From assembly GCA_951799445.1 (NCBI GenBank), contig OX637289.1:23498245-23562244 (forward strand): a stretch of 64,000 nucleotides of DNA, read 5' to 3'. The DNA comes from Pseudisothecium myosuroides. Its lineage: Eukaryota; Streptophyta; Bryopsida; Hypnales; Lembophyllaceae. Positions 10,985 through 23,594 of the stretch are shown here, piece by piece. A model generated the notes under the pieces. The model ran no database searches and was not told the DNA's origin. It worked only from the letters and a program-made list of their open reading frames with translations. The translations under genes were made by a program, and so were the position numbers. Every line of letters starts with the position of its first letter. The first letter of the stretch is position 1.

Positions 10985-13736
10985 ATGGAGTATGATTATG
11001 GAAGAAGCGGAAGTGGAGGGTATGATTCGGGAAGGCCGTTGTATCCTAGTCCGTCCAGGAATAATAGTAGTAGTAGTAGTGGTAGTGGTAACGCAGCTGT
11101 CTATCAAGCCAGCAGCTTCTCGCACTATCCAAGAATAGGGCAAGCGGCAGGAGCGCCGTCCATGGGTCGCGCACCTCCCTCGCCATCGCCTGTGTCGAGC
11201 TCTTCGTTTCCTTGTAAGAATTCTTACCACTCTCCACCGGAATCGATGAAAACCCCCGTGATTCTTACAATTCTCGTGACATCTCTTTGAATTTTGCCCT
11301 CGGAAGGATTAAGAGGATCTGTCACGTTTCTTTTGACAGTTTTGAGTAGGTCATGTGGAGTCGTTCTTAAGCTTAATTTTAGTTTTGGACCGACCTGTTC
11401 TGGTCCTGGTGATGTAGAATTGGACTCGATCTGAATGGTGTTGGAGTTGATCATTTTCAAACCATGAATCCCGTGATTCTTACATGTGGAGTCTTTTTTA
11501 AGCCTAACTTTTGTTTCGGACCGACACATGCAGTGTTCTTTTCTGATCCTGGTGATGTAGAATTGAACTCAATCTGAATGATGTTGGAATTGGTCATTTT
11601 GATAGCATGAATCCTTGGTCTTTTAGGGATTAGAATGACCATCTCTTTAACAACCCTGATCATGCTAGTATACTACAGTATTGGAATGCTTCTTTTGCCC
11701 TTTTTTATAAATAAATACGTTTCATGCATTTGTCACTGCTAAGGGTGTTGAACGTTTTTGCAGCAGGAGCAGCGATCAGAGTGGCTATTAAACCTATGTA
11801 TCGTGTAGCTCCGCCTGTAAGTATATCTTGATCTCTCGCGCTCTTCTTTGCTTGACTTTAGGGTAGAGGTTAACAAGTAAGTATATTGTTATTTTTGTAT
11901 GACAAGCTGGCAATTGTTTTGAATTGGCTTTGGGAGGCATGGTATGACGTTGGTGTATAATCTCTGATATGGCCATTGGTGGTTTTCCAGCCTCAACTAA
12001 GGCAGCAGAGCAGGGAGGTGCCCCGTTGCTTATTCCAGTTTGAGTTTGATTTAGAGCGTCGCATCCTTGCGGAGGCGGAGTTGCAGGGAAATCCTCATCT
12101 TAGGGATTCCAGTAAAAGCCAAGCCAACGGAGATGCTAATCTTGCTGAGGTAAGTATCCGGACCATTTTAAATATAATCTTCGGACTCATAATCTAATCG
12201 ATTAGGTTTGCTGTATGTTTTGTCCCTCGCCCTTAGAAGGTCTTAGAGTGCTCGTCTATATGAAACTTGGATGATTGGATTTTCATGTGAGTGGAGTTGT
12301 GGGACGCGTTTTGCTCAGTCCCATTGGCGACTGTGATGACAGGAGGATCTCCCTAGAGTAAAAAATTGGGGTCCAAGAACTCGAATCCAGTATCCGTTTT
12401 GCCAGAAAATGTGAGAACGACTTGCAAAACTTTACTGAACGCTCCACTGTGTCGACTAGTATGTTTGATAATGGACCTCAGTATCTGTATTTTCTCCCAA
12501 CAGTTAGGAGTTTATGTTTTGAAGAGTTCCGTGGTTCTCTGCTGCAAGGTAGATTGTGTAGACATGTCGATGGAAAGCTAGTGATAAGGTAGTGACGATA
12601 ATGTACGGATTTGAAGGTCTCTAATTGTACTCCTGTTTCTCTTACTGATCTTTTGGGTTACCTGCGTACGAGACATTCTAACACTGTCTGTTACGGATTA
12701 TCAGTTGCTTGATCATCTGGTGCACTGCAATTTGATTCGTGTATTTGGCGATCTGTGAATGGAAATGCATATATGATGGTGTGCATTTTGTAGGTGGTAG
12801 AAGATGCAACAGTAGCCAAATATCTTGCCATGGGTCACAGTAAAGAAGCTGTACAATATGCTCTTCAAAGTTTTGGAGACGATCAAACCAAGGTAAGTTC
12901 ATGCACTCGTGCCTGCTGTTTTAGGTTTCTCACACAACGAAGGAGCATGGTTTGTGTACTGTCTTGTCTTGTATACCCAATACTTAGGTAACAGAAGAGC
13001 AACTTCAGAACTATTACCGACCCTCTGTGTAAACGCAATTAAACATATGTGACACAGACTTCGTAACTTGTTTTACCGGAGGTATGTCTATGCTTAGATA
13101 GGATGATGGTGTGGACACTTGGACAATGGATCTTTTGGGCTGTGACGCTGTTGGGATGGCATCACGTTGTGTGGCCGGTATAGGGTCTCAGTCTGGATAG
13201 TTACACAGGGGTCAGCCATCATATTGAAAACTTTCATTGATTAAGCTGATGTCTCATGATGTCTACTTTTTTAAGTGAATACATATATCCACCCCTATGT
13301 GTGAAGTTTACTTGTTTATTGCTGCATTGATTCTGCTGATCTTTTTGTACAATTAGCAGATTAAAGGCAACAATCATCTGACTACCTAATGTACTTTCAC
13401 CAAACATCGTAGATAAGGATATTTTATGAGTTTGGTCACCAGGGTAACTGCTCCTAATCTGACCTATTTCTAAATCGAGCTATATAGACTCTTACCTCTA
13501 TTCTTGAGAGTACAGCCTCTATTCACGAGAGCCTAGGGTCGATTCTGGGTACACCTATTTTCAGCCCATTACTTTATATCTGATTCTGGTACATGGACTA
13601 CATGCAGGTTCTTGACTTCTGCCCTGCTTATTACAAAATTCGGGACATGGGATTTCCACCTGACCGTGCTGCCAGGGCATTGGCTCAACATAATAATGAT
13701 GAAGAGCAAGCAGTATTAGCCCTTGTTGGTGGGTGA
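10985..13736 (+). CDS. UBA/TS-N domain protein (5 exons)
   Basis: Exons 10985-11213, 11764-11816, 11991-12149, 12794-12892 and 13608-13736 join without frame breaks into 222 residues. The N-terminus (MEYDYGRSGSGGYDSG) is low-complexity, rich in Ser, Gly and Pro. A conserved middle follows (GAAIRVAIKPMYRVAPPPQL, then FQFEFDLERRILAEAE). The C-terminal UBA fold (about 179-222) includes KIRDMGFPPDRAARALAQ and ends at VLALVGG. This matches, in order and length, a plant family typified by Arabidopsis At1g04850, annotated as UBA/TS-N domain; UBA domains bind ubiquitin, but I know of no assigned process for this family. The exon 2 acceptor is a tandem CAGCAG: using the second CAG would place TGA at the junction, so the first is needed. 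An AGT microsatellite encodes the Ser run. Confidence 0.88.
11352..11614 (+). repeat. tandem duplication inside intron 1 of the UBA gene
   Basis: Two direct copies (11352-11471 and 11483-11614) both begin catgtggagtc and end at gcatgaatcc or accatgaatcc, sharing ggaccgac and cctggtgatgtagaattg. They differ by substitutions and one small insertion, so the duplication is not recent. Confidence 0.75.
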
Positions 13737-15658
13737 GTTTATGTGCGATATATCTCCTGATGTTTCTTGCATTACCCTGTTCTCCTCGTAACTAGTCTCC
13801 TCGTAACTAGTCATTCCGGTATATTCATTTAAGGCGAAGCCAAATTCTTTCTCCGGAGTGACCTGTATGCACATATTCGAAGCACATCAAGAAACTTGTG
13901 TTTCTTTGCCTCTTGTTACTATTAGGTGTAGTAAGTAGGGTTACCTTTACATGTGTTGCATTCTGGAGAACCTCATTTATCGGCCGAGAGAGGCCGCACT
14001 TGCAGGGAGCTTATGTGGGATTAGCCCCTCCAGAATTAATTAGGCTGTAGAAATTTATGGACTTCAAAGTGGTCCCTTCATAGAAGAGAAGTATGTACAG
14101 TGGAAATTTTCATGATCCGTAGGTGTTGAGAGGGTAGTTAGAAGACCTGCTAACTGCACATTCTTATCCCTTGTCTATATACACTTGTTTATCTATAAAT
14201 GTTACTATATTTATAGAATAAAGACACTGTATTATGAATATTTGCATTGAGAAAGCCATTTCAGAGCATCTGGGTATGAAAGTAAGAGCAAAGGCACTTA
14301 ATTTGTGATATGCAATGGAGTTATCTCTACAAGAGTGAGAGCTGAAGGTGGTAGTGACCTTCTAACGTGTGTCACTACAAAGGAGGGTGAATCTTGCGGA
14401 GAAATCTCGTAAGTGTCACACAAGTCATAACCCTACGGTCAGTTTCAACTCTTAAGACGAAATTGTTTAATTTTGAGATTTCAGAGTATGAAATTTTGAA
14501 ATTTCAAAAAAAATTAGAAAATTCTCTTATTTTGGTGTTTCAAATTTTGCAAAGTTTTTTGAAACACAATATACTCAGTTTTTGGATATTGGTGCAGAAA
14601 TTTATCAAAGTTTACACACGCTTCAACAAAATTGTTCTTCTCTCTTCTTGTCTCAGTTTTACTTGCCCATTTAATCGGACCTTCATATTTATATTGTCTC
14701 TTTAAACTCAAACTCATAGAAATTTGCACTCTTACTTAACGAGTTTAATTGAATTAGGGATTTAATGTTGTTAATAGGTTTGTCTTATACCCTACCTCAT
14801 AATTGTTGCAATTGTGATAAATGATTTGCTAAAAGAAAGTAATTAGTTGGTATAATTCACAAACTTTGAAATTCCAAACTAATTCATAAAAATTCCAAAT
14901 TATATGGATCAACGTACATTTTGACTTAGGCATTACATTAAAGTAATTTCATAAATGTAAAAGTTTTGTTATAATACAAAATGTGGTCTTGAAAGATCTA
15001 GGAACAACAACATACAAAGAATTTGAAAGATTGCAAAAATTGCAAGCTTTGAAAAGTCATATGTGATTTTGTCTATTGATCCTCGAGCACCTCCACATTT
15101 ATGACTAGGTGTCGGCATGCTATATCAAAGCAAGCCATGTCATGAAGAATAATCGCAAGTTAGGACCTACTAAGTTATACCGTCTACAATTGGTCTTCAT
15201 GACTTGGCCTATTTTGCCATCATATGTGATAATCACAATGCATAGAAGATCAAGTCACTTTTGATTGCCTTGAAATCTCAAAATACTCACACAAGAAGCA
15301 ACTACAACTCTTATGTTACAATTGGGTAGTACTATTTGCATATTTTTTTACCACTATGCATACTTAATGCTATTGTTCACATATTTCAAGCCCCTAATGA
15401 GAACTCTAACACTAGCAATCTCAATCTTGAAGCATTTGGTTCGTCACCATGGAAATCATCCTTTGGGGAACTGTGTGATTCATTTGTAATGTCTGATTTT
15501 GACAACAAAGGTCATTTCAATGTGTCATTTTTCCAATCACATTGATACTGATGAGTTGCCACGGAGGTTCGCACCAAGTGATCTCGATCGCATTTCAATG
15601 GCACCATCAATTGACATGCCTTGAAGTTAAGGATGCTCTCTCTCCTATTCCTATAATG
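13737..15658. other. UBA gene 3' flank and AT-rich intergenic DNA
   Basis: 13737 to about 14060 is probably the 3' UTR and flank. 14060-15658 is AT-rich; short open frames at 14394-14705 and 15336-15545 have no recognisable content. Nothing else seen. Confidence 0.4.
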
Positions 15659-15793
15659 GTGAAACACCCATTTCCGTCCCTGTACCCAATTCCGTCACCA
15701 TGTACCAACATAGTACATTCTTACTAGGAAAATGTGCACCATTGGTACATCAGGATGGAATTGGGTACAGGGACGGAAATGGGTGTCTTCACC
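15659..15793. repeat. hairpin MITE with arms of about 52 bp
   Basis: The left arm (15659-15710) and right arm (15742-15793) are inverted copies around a 31-base loop; both contain the 19-base core acccatttccgtccctgta or its complement. A diverged single arm recurs at about 34105-34160, so this is a dispersed family. No target duplication was identified. Confidence 0.7.
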
Positions 15794-16973
15794 TTAATGG
15801 TGAGCTTTGTGCCATTGTACTGATGGCGGAGTTCAATAGCTGAGTTCATCAAAGCATTAGGCTAGCCTGGCATATATAAATCAGTCACCTTAATTTTTAC
15901 CTTAATTTTTAGCAGGCTACATACAAGAAAGAGAAAGAGAGAAAGCTGCAAGGCTGTGTACCCAAACAAGGTACCAAACAAGGATTGTAACTAATGTAAT
16001 GTAATGTCAATGATTGTTGCCATCCAGCCATGATGTTTGTTTGTGTATCCTATGAGCAGTCTGTAGCAGTAAGCACTTGAATATCACTCATGATCATAAC
16101 AAGCAGGCTTTCGGTTCTGCTGTGGCATTTGAAAGTAAAAATAATTCCATTTCCAAGTTTGTTCAAAAGACTGCATTGACGTGTTGGTCATCGTTTCCTC
16201 AGACTGAGTCCGTCTGCAAAGTGTATCGATCGATCGATCAAACGGCAGCCACTTATTACCTTCAATTCTCGTTGGATTGACTCAAATTGACTCACTGTCA
16301 ATGTTCACAGCCTCGCGGCGGGCATGATACAACTGCTGCCCCGGCCTTTTTGCAGTTCCCCCAGCTGTTGGCAAATTTTCTCCTGAAACCCCCTTTTCGC
16401 GTCATGATATCAAATTGGAGTAGTGTCCATCATCTTCCTCCTCCATCATGCACACATTATTCGGAGGGGGAGGTGCCAGAGCTAACAATCATCACAGAAC
16501 ACCAATTTTTGGGTGTACGTACTGGTGATCCATCGCAAGCAGTTGGGGACGCGGCGATGACATAAAGGACGACTGACGACCGACCTGGTGATGAGCTGGA
16601 GGAACTTGCCGGTGGCTTGGTCCCACTTTGGAAGCAAACGTCGAGATCGACAACGACACACTTTCATGGCAGGGCTTTTCTGCAGGGCAAAATGCAGTAA
16701 AGATCCACCCTAGAATGGGTTTCACCTGTAGGGCAAAATGAGGGCCAGATAAAAATAATTTTGCTAAAAAAATGGCAACAAACTGTGAAGTTTTTTTTGC
16801 TATAAAACTTTTAAATAGAAAAGAAATCTTGGATGAAATTGTCAAATTGTGAATGAAAACAAAATTATAGACATATGATATGTGTTAATGTAATATTTTC
16901 TATCCAATATGTGAATGAACGTTGATATCTGGAGCGCCACTATAACATTTTGTATCGCCACTTTGGCACTTCA
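15794..16973. other. intergenic, partly GC-richer, no gene recognised
   Basis: 16077-16670 is less AT-rich than its surroundings and has several short open frames on both strands, none with a recognisable domain or splice structure. It could be a decayed gene or non-coding transcript. Only the small atcgatcgatcgatc run at 16205-16220 stands out. Confidence 0.3.
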
Positions 16974-17908
16974 TTAACCCCTAAAGTTCCATGACTATGT
17001 TTTCACCGAAAACACTCAAAAACTGCCATTTTTAGTACAAGTACCAACTTCTTGAAATAAAAACTTTTTTGACACATGTAACCTTAGGATCTAATAGTAA
17101 ACTAGTTTTAGAAGATGTGGAAAAAATTTCAAAATTTTCCACCATGCGGATTGGAAGATATTAGCATTTGAATTGGCAAACATCCTTTTTTTGTCCCTGC
17201 GAATAACAGGGCAACTGCACCTCACAAGGTCACATTTGTATGAAAAAATGTCCAAAATGGTGGTGCTTCTTTGAATTATTTTTCTTAAACAAGTTGGCTA
17301 CATGCTTAAAAAATTTCAAATCATTTGGAATTGTACAACATATACAAAAAAAAATAGTAGGTAGAAAGAAGTAGAGAATGATCCAAAATACTAAATTGTT
17401 AAGAATTTAATTATGGAATTAAAAAATGTCAATCTCAATGGTTGTAATGTTGTAATAAACAACCTACATCCTATAAATTATTTTTTTTCAAAAAATATAA
17501 TAAAAATTGAGTGAAATAAACAACTTCAAAGTTTATTTTAGAGTAGAGAATCTATAACTGCCTGCAAACTAAAAACCCTCACAATTTTTGACTCATTGGT
17601 CGAAATGGAATGATTCAAAGCTTTCCACATATATACAACTCTGGAAAACCAATTTCAAATTTTTATTTTTGAAAAAAGTGATTTTTTTTATCAGCCCGGA
17701 CTGCCCAGTTATGAAAAAAAGTAACATATTTGACCATAACTTTTGACTCCTATTTCCAAGTGTCATGAAGTTTAGTACATATGAAAGATATTCCTTGCGC
17801 CCACCTTCTATTAAAATTTCAGCTTAAAATATGGAAATCTCTAGTCACACGTACTTGCCCAAAATTTCTATACAACCAAAAAATGCATGCTGGTCTTTTA
17901 GGGGTTAA
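16974..17908 (+). mobile_element. TTAA-terminated non-autonomous element, subfamily A, copy 1
   Basis: Starts TTAACCCCTAAAGTTCC and ends with GGTCTTTTAGGGGTTAA, 935 bp. The interior is AT-rich and non-coding. Related copies lie at 28081-29012 and 60402-61334 (reversed), 47478-48285, and a truncated one at 50534. Confidence 0.8.
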
Positions 17909-17947
17909 AAAGGGGGGGGGAAGACTTGATGGCTACTAGTGGCAACA

Positions 17948-18552
17948 TTAACCCCTAAAAGACTATGGGTGTTTGAGCATAGTCCTTGTTTTCATGACTA
18001 GCTCTTGTAACAAGTATAATTCCTCATTTCTGTGGAATAATTTTAATGATCACCACCGTTGAAATGAAACAAGACTTATTTAGCTTTCCTATAAAAAAAA
18101 AATCAACAAAATCGTAATTTTTTTGAAAAAATGCCACCGTGTTGACAGGATTGATGAAAGATGTTCGGTTAGGGAGTACTTTGTATGTATGCTGAAATCA
18201 AAATGTTGAAATTGGAATGCTCAAAAATGCTCCAAAAATTTTGATTTTTTTCTCGCATATGTATATCATCATAATATTTATGTATAAATTTTTCTAAATC
18301 ATTTTGAGGTGTAGAAAAATAGATATGAGAATGTAAAGTAACAACCTACAATGCCTTTTCCATTCTCAAAAAATTCACCAAAAAATTGCACACTCAATCA
18401 TTTCTCGATCGGATGCGCCGATGGATTTAGCAAAGAAAATCATCTAGGGTCTCTTTATTGCTTACGTACTGTTAGTGAGGTTCACATATCAAATTTTTTA
18501 CAAATGTAGTTGTAGAAGCCATGTGGTGGCCTTATGGTCCTTTAGGGGTTAA
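17948..18552. mobile_element. TTAA-terminated element, subfamily B (unique interior)
   Basis: Starts TTAACCCCTAAAAGACTATG and ends ATGGTCCTTTAGGGGTTAA, 605 bp, separated from the previous element by only 39 bases. Its interior does not resemble the other subfamilies here. Confidence 0.65.
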
Positions 18553-20513
18553 GATGGGTGATCAAAATAGGATTAGAGTCACTTTGTGGATGACTAATTA
18601 AAGAAGTGGCCATGTGATACCCTACATTGATTAAAAAAGGAGGTGATGGAAAACGGATTTCCTACATAAAAGGAGATGAACATTTGATGTGTCGTGTTTA
18701 AGTTCACCTATTAAACTTTCACAAGGACCAAAGTATAGTGAAGAAACCATGAAGGGATGAAATCGATATTTAACTCTAATCATTCTAAGCAATTTTCATA
18801 TTTAAAGAGTCTATTTGTTTCGGATCCCATATACATTGGACTCCAAAAAGTTGATCCGAGTGATACTTACTAGACTATATACCTTTGCAAGAAGGAAGAC
18901 TCTATACTAACTAATTTAATTGAGAAAAAAGGGGGGGTAGATTGAGAGTTGAGTAATTTGTAAGCGTTGTAAAAGGGGTGTGATGAGCGTACTAGAGGCG
19001 GGGTAGAGGCAATGTAAAGAGCATAAATTGTTTTAGGAAAATTTGTGTTTATTGAGAAGTGTTTGATTGTTTTCTAACTTTTGTTTGTGTTTAGAACCAA
19101 CACTTTTTTTTAGTGTATAGAAAACAAAACGCACTTCTTGATTTACTCCTAGAGGGCTCAATGGAGAAAGATCACCAGAAAGTCTATTTGTATACATTTA
19201 CTTTGTATGTGATAGAGAAACAAGACTTCACCATTTGAGGACCAATACAACAGAAAATTATAAAAGAGGGGAGCCTCCCTTTGCAATATATGGTAGGTAC
19301 ACCCAAAATGTGCCACTGACCTTAAACTACCATCTTTACTTTGTGTACATTTCCAAAATCAATTCTGTAACTATGTAGAAGAAACCATTTTAGAACCAAA
19401 CTTTGTTCCTTAATAACTTTTGCATACAACATCCAAATGCCACATTCTCTGGTGCATTGAAACCTCCTTTTACTTGCCAACAAGAACATCTGAAAATTTG
19501 ACCAGCCTAATAATAGAAACTAGGCCCAGTAGCAAAAAGTGGCGGTTTTTATCCACCTTACATGTTAAGTAAAATAGCCCATCACAAATAGAATGGTTGT
19601 TTTGCCTTGCTATAATTGTTGAAATTTAATTTTTTTTTCTAAATGAAGACAAATGTAAGAAATGGGGAGAACAATTAAAATTATATTCTTTTCAAAAACT
19701 CTGAATTTGTTATAAATTTTTAAAGTCTACGCCCAATTGGCCCAAAAGAATCTCTAAACTATCCCCAAACCACCTAAACGTGTATTCATAGTGGTCGTTT
19801 TACTTACTTTACTCTGAAAGGGCAAATGTGTGCAACAAATATATTTTTCTTGAATTTCATAAAGTTCTTGATTCTAAATGTCTTGGACCTTGACTAAGAA
19901 AAAATATTGTATGTGAAGGTCTGATTCGGCATTTAGGTGTTGAAATCAAATTCCCATGACAAATTCTCTGGGATCCACGTCACTTCACACCATTCACAAG
20001 ATGACATGTGGCACTTTTTTACAAAATGACTTAATTTATACCAAAACTAACCTTCACATAGGATAGTCAAGAAGATAGTTCCAATAATCTTTTTTTTATA
20101 TTTTTTATATTTTTTTACAAAAATATTTTATTTTTATTTTTTGTGACACTTTGAAGTAGCATCTAAAAAAATTAAAATACATTCCACTTTTGAAATTTTC
20201 TATCTAATTTCTCTTAATTAAGGTGAAATCAAAGAATACATCAATGAGACCATAATGTTTATCACTATCAACTCCAATTTTATTAAAAAAAAAAGTCATA
20301 TCATTTTAAGCGTTTTTGTAATTATTATGATTTTTACAAAGAAATTTACTTCAAAAATCATATAAATTTCACTTTAATGTTTTTAATTATAAAAATATTA
20401 AGTTAAATTTTGGATATATATTACTATATGCAAAAAATATCAAATTTTAGAAAAGTGCATTTTAGTATAGAAAACTAATACAAACATTAACATAAAATGT
20501 CTCTTAAGCTTCA
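18553..20513. other. repeat-derived intergenic DNA
   Basis: No genes. Holds the MITE at 19292-19560. From about 20080 to 20510 it matches the interior and right end of the TTAA-type element at 48298-48845, starting around tttttgtgacactttgaag, so it is an old, partly eroded copy of that element. Confidence 0.5.
19292..19560. mobile_element. MITE family 2, copy 1
   Basis: Begins ggtaggtacacccaaaatg and ends in an inverted match, gtggcggtttttatccacc. It is the reverse-orientation homologue of 24372-24657 along its whole length, sharing gaaaccattttagaacc and catccaaatgcca. Partial relatives occur at about 43690-44220 and 35250-35325. Non-coding. Confidence 0.65.
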
Positions 20514-21660
20514 AGGCCTTTTTCCAACAAAAAACATTCAAAATTGCCATTTTATTGTAAAGACAAAAAAAACAAAAGCTTTAAAAATTGTTCTTTTCCA
20601 CATATTTAACTATGGGATCTTGTACTAGATTAGAGTAAGAATGTGTGGAAGAAATTTCAAAAACTTTAATTATCAAGATATTTTAATTTAAAGTGAAGAA
20701 AACAAAAAAATTTGCACCTTGTTCAACTAAATTTTTTGGCTTTGAATCTTCTTAATTTAAATTTTTTTGCGATACTAATTTTGAATTTCTAAATTTTTAA
20801 TGATGAATAATTGAGTTGAGAGTAAAGGATTATTTTTTAAAACACTTGATTTTCATTCCTTAAAAAATTGTTAAGTAGATGTAGGTTCAAAATCGAAGGG
20901 AAAACTAAACCTTTTTTATTTCTAAAATCTATACTTTAAGTTTGAATGTTTGTTTTGTTGTTTTGTTGTTTTGTTACGTTGAGGTCTCCCAAACCGTGTG
21001 TCCCCCGGTGGCGTACTTGGTATCGTCAGAAAGCCCTTGGCAAAGAAGGGTGCATGGGCTTGGTTTTGTGGCATTTGGACCTAGGATGTGAAAGTTATAG
21101 ATTTTTTTGTAATTTTTGGATCTTAAAGATTAAAAAATTATTTTTACGTTTATTTTGGCTGTAGCAACGGCACAGGGCACGCTAGTGGAATTGAAATACA
21201 CTAATCTCAATGTTGAGATTGTTCTAGCACATGATCTTAACCTTTTGGATTTTTTTTAAAATTGTAAAAATTGGGTTAAAAATTGAATTAATCCTAGAAG
21301 TTATATTTTCAAGAAAATACTCTGATTGCCCAAAAAACAAGATTGTCTACAACACTCACATAACAAATTCATATAGACTGAATGAAAGCTTCCTATATAG
21401 ATAAAAAATACAATCTATGAGAGAATTATTTATTTATTTTTAAATTATGGATTTTTTCTACTTGTCAAACCAAAATTTGGACTTATTCTACCCTAAATTT
21501 TTCTTCCATGAACCAATTGAAATTACATTCCCAACAATTAATGTGTTTTTCTATCATCACAGAAAGTTTCAGAAAATCACAACAAATACTATTGAGACCA
21601 TAGGAGCTTGCTCAGAATCCATTTTGTCCCTCATAGGAACAATGGGACTTTAGGGGTTAA
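20514..21660 (+). mobile_element. TTAA-terminated element, subfamily D, split by a Helitron
   Basis: It matches 22661-23594 over most of its length and ends ACTTTAGGGGTTAA. The left terminus is eroded: TTAA is followed by gcttcaaggcc instead of CCCCTAAAGG. A 258-bp Helitron (20928-21185) sits inside, which explains the greater length. Confidence 0.65.
20928..21185 (+). mobile_element. short non-autonomous Helitron
   Basis: Starts TCTATACT after an A and ends GGCACGCTAG before a T, the A^T insertion and TC...CTAG ends expected of Helitrons. Uninterrupted relatives of the host element (for example 22661-23594) show that the insert starts and stops at these points. A second copy with matching ends and core (ccaaaccgtg, gtggcgt, cttggtatcgtc) lies at 32734-32971 on the other strand. 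No clear 3' hairpin is visible. Confidence 0.65.
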
Positions 21661-22195
21661 AGATTCAAGCAATCACAATATTTTTTAACAGGGCCACAAC
21701 ATGAAGGCCTAAAAAAAGTTACTTCCTATAATGAATTTACACTCAAAAGGTGGAAATTCCTATTGAAGGACGTTAAAGGCGGCATATGAAGTCTGTCCTA
21801 TGAGTGAGTTGACCCTTCATTTACTGAAGTCTATCCAATATTATATTATATCTCTTGTAAAAACACCGGTAATTTTTATTTGCCACCTCTGATAAAATTT
21901 GAAAATTTTGAAATCATATCTAGAATCAAATGTCTGAAATTAGCTAGGAGAAGTGAAGAAATTCAAAAATAACCAGTTCAAAAATAAAGAGCAATTTTTA
22001 CATTTACACTTCACTAAGAGAATGAGGGGATCAATGCACTTGTATGACAAACTTCATATGACGCTTCTAACATCCTACATTCCTACTGTAGTTGCTAATC
22101 ACTCCATCATTGTCTTTCAAAACATTGATTGTTGTCATGAACTGAACCTAATGTAGCCCAAATCTCATATTTTGAAAAAAATCTGTCATGTTTTG

Positions 22196-22620
22196 GGAGC
22201 GCCTCTCTGTCTAGCGTGCATGGCAATGGGCCATTTACATCATGAATGCATTGCTAATTGGGGAGGAAGCACAAGGCCCTTGGCAAGTACTCACGTGGAA
22301 ACAAGGCATTTTCTCGATCAGCATCCCCGCAAATTCAATTCCCATTAAAAGGATTTGACTTAAGGCCTGCACAACTATTCTTTGGACTGTGTGGATTGAG
22401 AGGAATGACATGGTATTCAACTCTCACACTCGGACACCGAAACAACTCCTCCACCACATTTGGAGAGGCCTCTTTGACTATGGAAAAGCCAAGTGGACCA
22501 ACGTCTACAATACACAACGGAGATTGCCAGTAGTGCAGCACAAGCTTCTCAACACCTTTGTGAAGTGGAAATGCAAGCTGGGTCTCTTTGCGAGGATGGA
22601 AGAGGGTCAACAAAAATAGG
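22196..22620 (+). mobile_element. LINE reverse-transcriptase C-terminal remnant
   Basis: Conceptual translation, broken by stops, ends with the typical tail of plant L1-type ORF2 proteins: an ILWTVWIERNDMVFN block followed by a Leu/His/Trp-rich stretch to a stop at 22620. No upstream reverse-transcriptase core remains, so it is a dead fragment. It directly precedes the TTAA element at 22661. Confidence 0.6.
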
Positions 22621-22660
22621 TGGCCTCTAGCCCAAGCGCTAGCTCCGTATTCCAAAACCC

Positions 22661-23594
22661 TTAACCCCTAAAGGCCCAAGGGCTTTTTTTTTGCCAAAAA
22701 ACACTCAAAACTGCCATTTCTATAGCAAAGAGTAAAAAAATTTGAAAAATGTTTTTTTTTTGCACATCTAACCGTAGGATCTTGCACCTAATTAGTATGA
22801 GAATGTATGGAAAAAATTTCAGAATTTTTGATTGCACAGATTGCAAGATATCTGCATTTAAGGTGAAAAAAACAAATTTTCTTAGTACATTGCGGGACTA
22901 GATTTTTCGACTTTGAACATTTTTAACTTAAAATTTTTGCACTAGAGAGTTTTGAACTTTAAATCTTTATTGTGGAGAATTGAGTTGAGAGTCTAGGAAA
23001 AAAAATTCAAAAAAACGTAATTTTCATTCTTGAAAAAATTATTAAGTAGAAGTAGGTATGAGATAGAAGGAAAATCTAAAATATTAATATCTTTTAGATG
23101 GAATTAAAATGCACTAATCCCAATGGTGAGATTGTTCTAGCAAGTAAACTAAACCATGCAAAAAAAAATTTGAAAATTTGAAAAAATTGCATTCAGAATT
23201 GAATCCTACAAGTTATTTTTTTCAAGAAGATGCTCTAATTGGCCCCAAAACAAGAATGTCCATAACTTTCTCATAACAAATCCAAATGAAATGAATCAAA
23301 GCTTTCCAGATAGCCAAAAATATAATCTATGAGAAGAAAAAATTCAAAAAAAAATTCAAATTTTTACAATTATTTTTGCTGCCCCCCCCCCCCCCGTCCC
23401 CTATTTTGAGCTTATTTGGTCATAACTTTTGTTCCCAAGCACCAATTGTGAAAAAAATTATACTCCCACAACGCTTATCAATTATTCTGTCTTCCAAAAA
23501 AAAATTCAAAAAATCACGACAAAAATTCAGCCCATAGGTACCTGCCCAAAATCCCATTTGTCCCCTGAAGGAACAATGGTCCTTTAGGTGTTAA
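22661..23594 (+). mobile_element. TTAA-terminated element, subfamily D, copy 1
   Basis: Starts TTAACCCCTAAAGGCCCAAG and ends AATGGTCCTTTAGGTGTTAA, 934 bp. Non-coding. Near the left end it has taaccgtaggatctt, a motif at the same place in other copies. A 13-base C run lies at about 23383-23395. Confidence 0.82.

Noticed and set aside
16974..18552. TTAA elements read as PIF/Harbinger with TTA/TAA duplications
   Set aside because: All four nested cases show the full TTAA at both junctions with a single TTAA in the unoccupied site, which fits TTAA-specific insertion better, though only a transposase would settle it.
22335..22655. Minus-strand open frame of 106 codons
   Set aside because: It is the antisense shadow of the LINE remnant on the plus strand.
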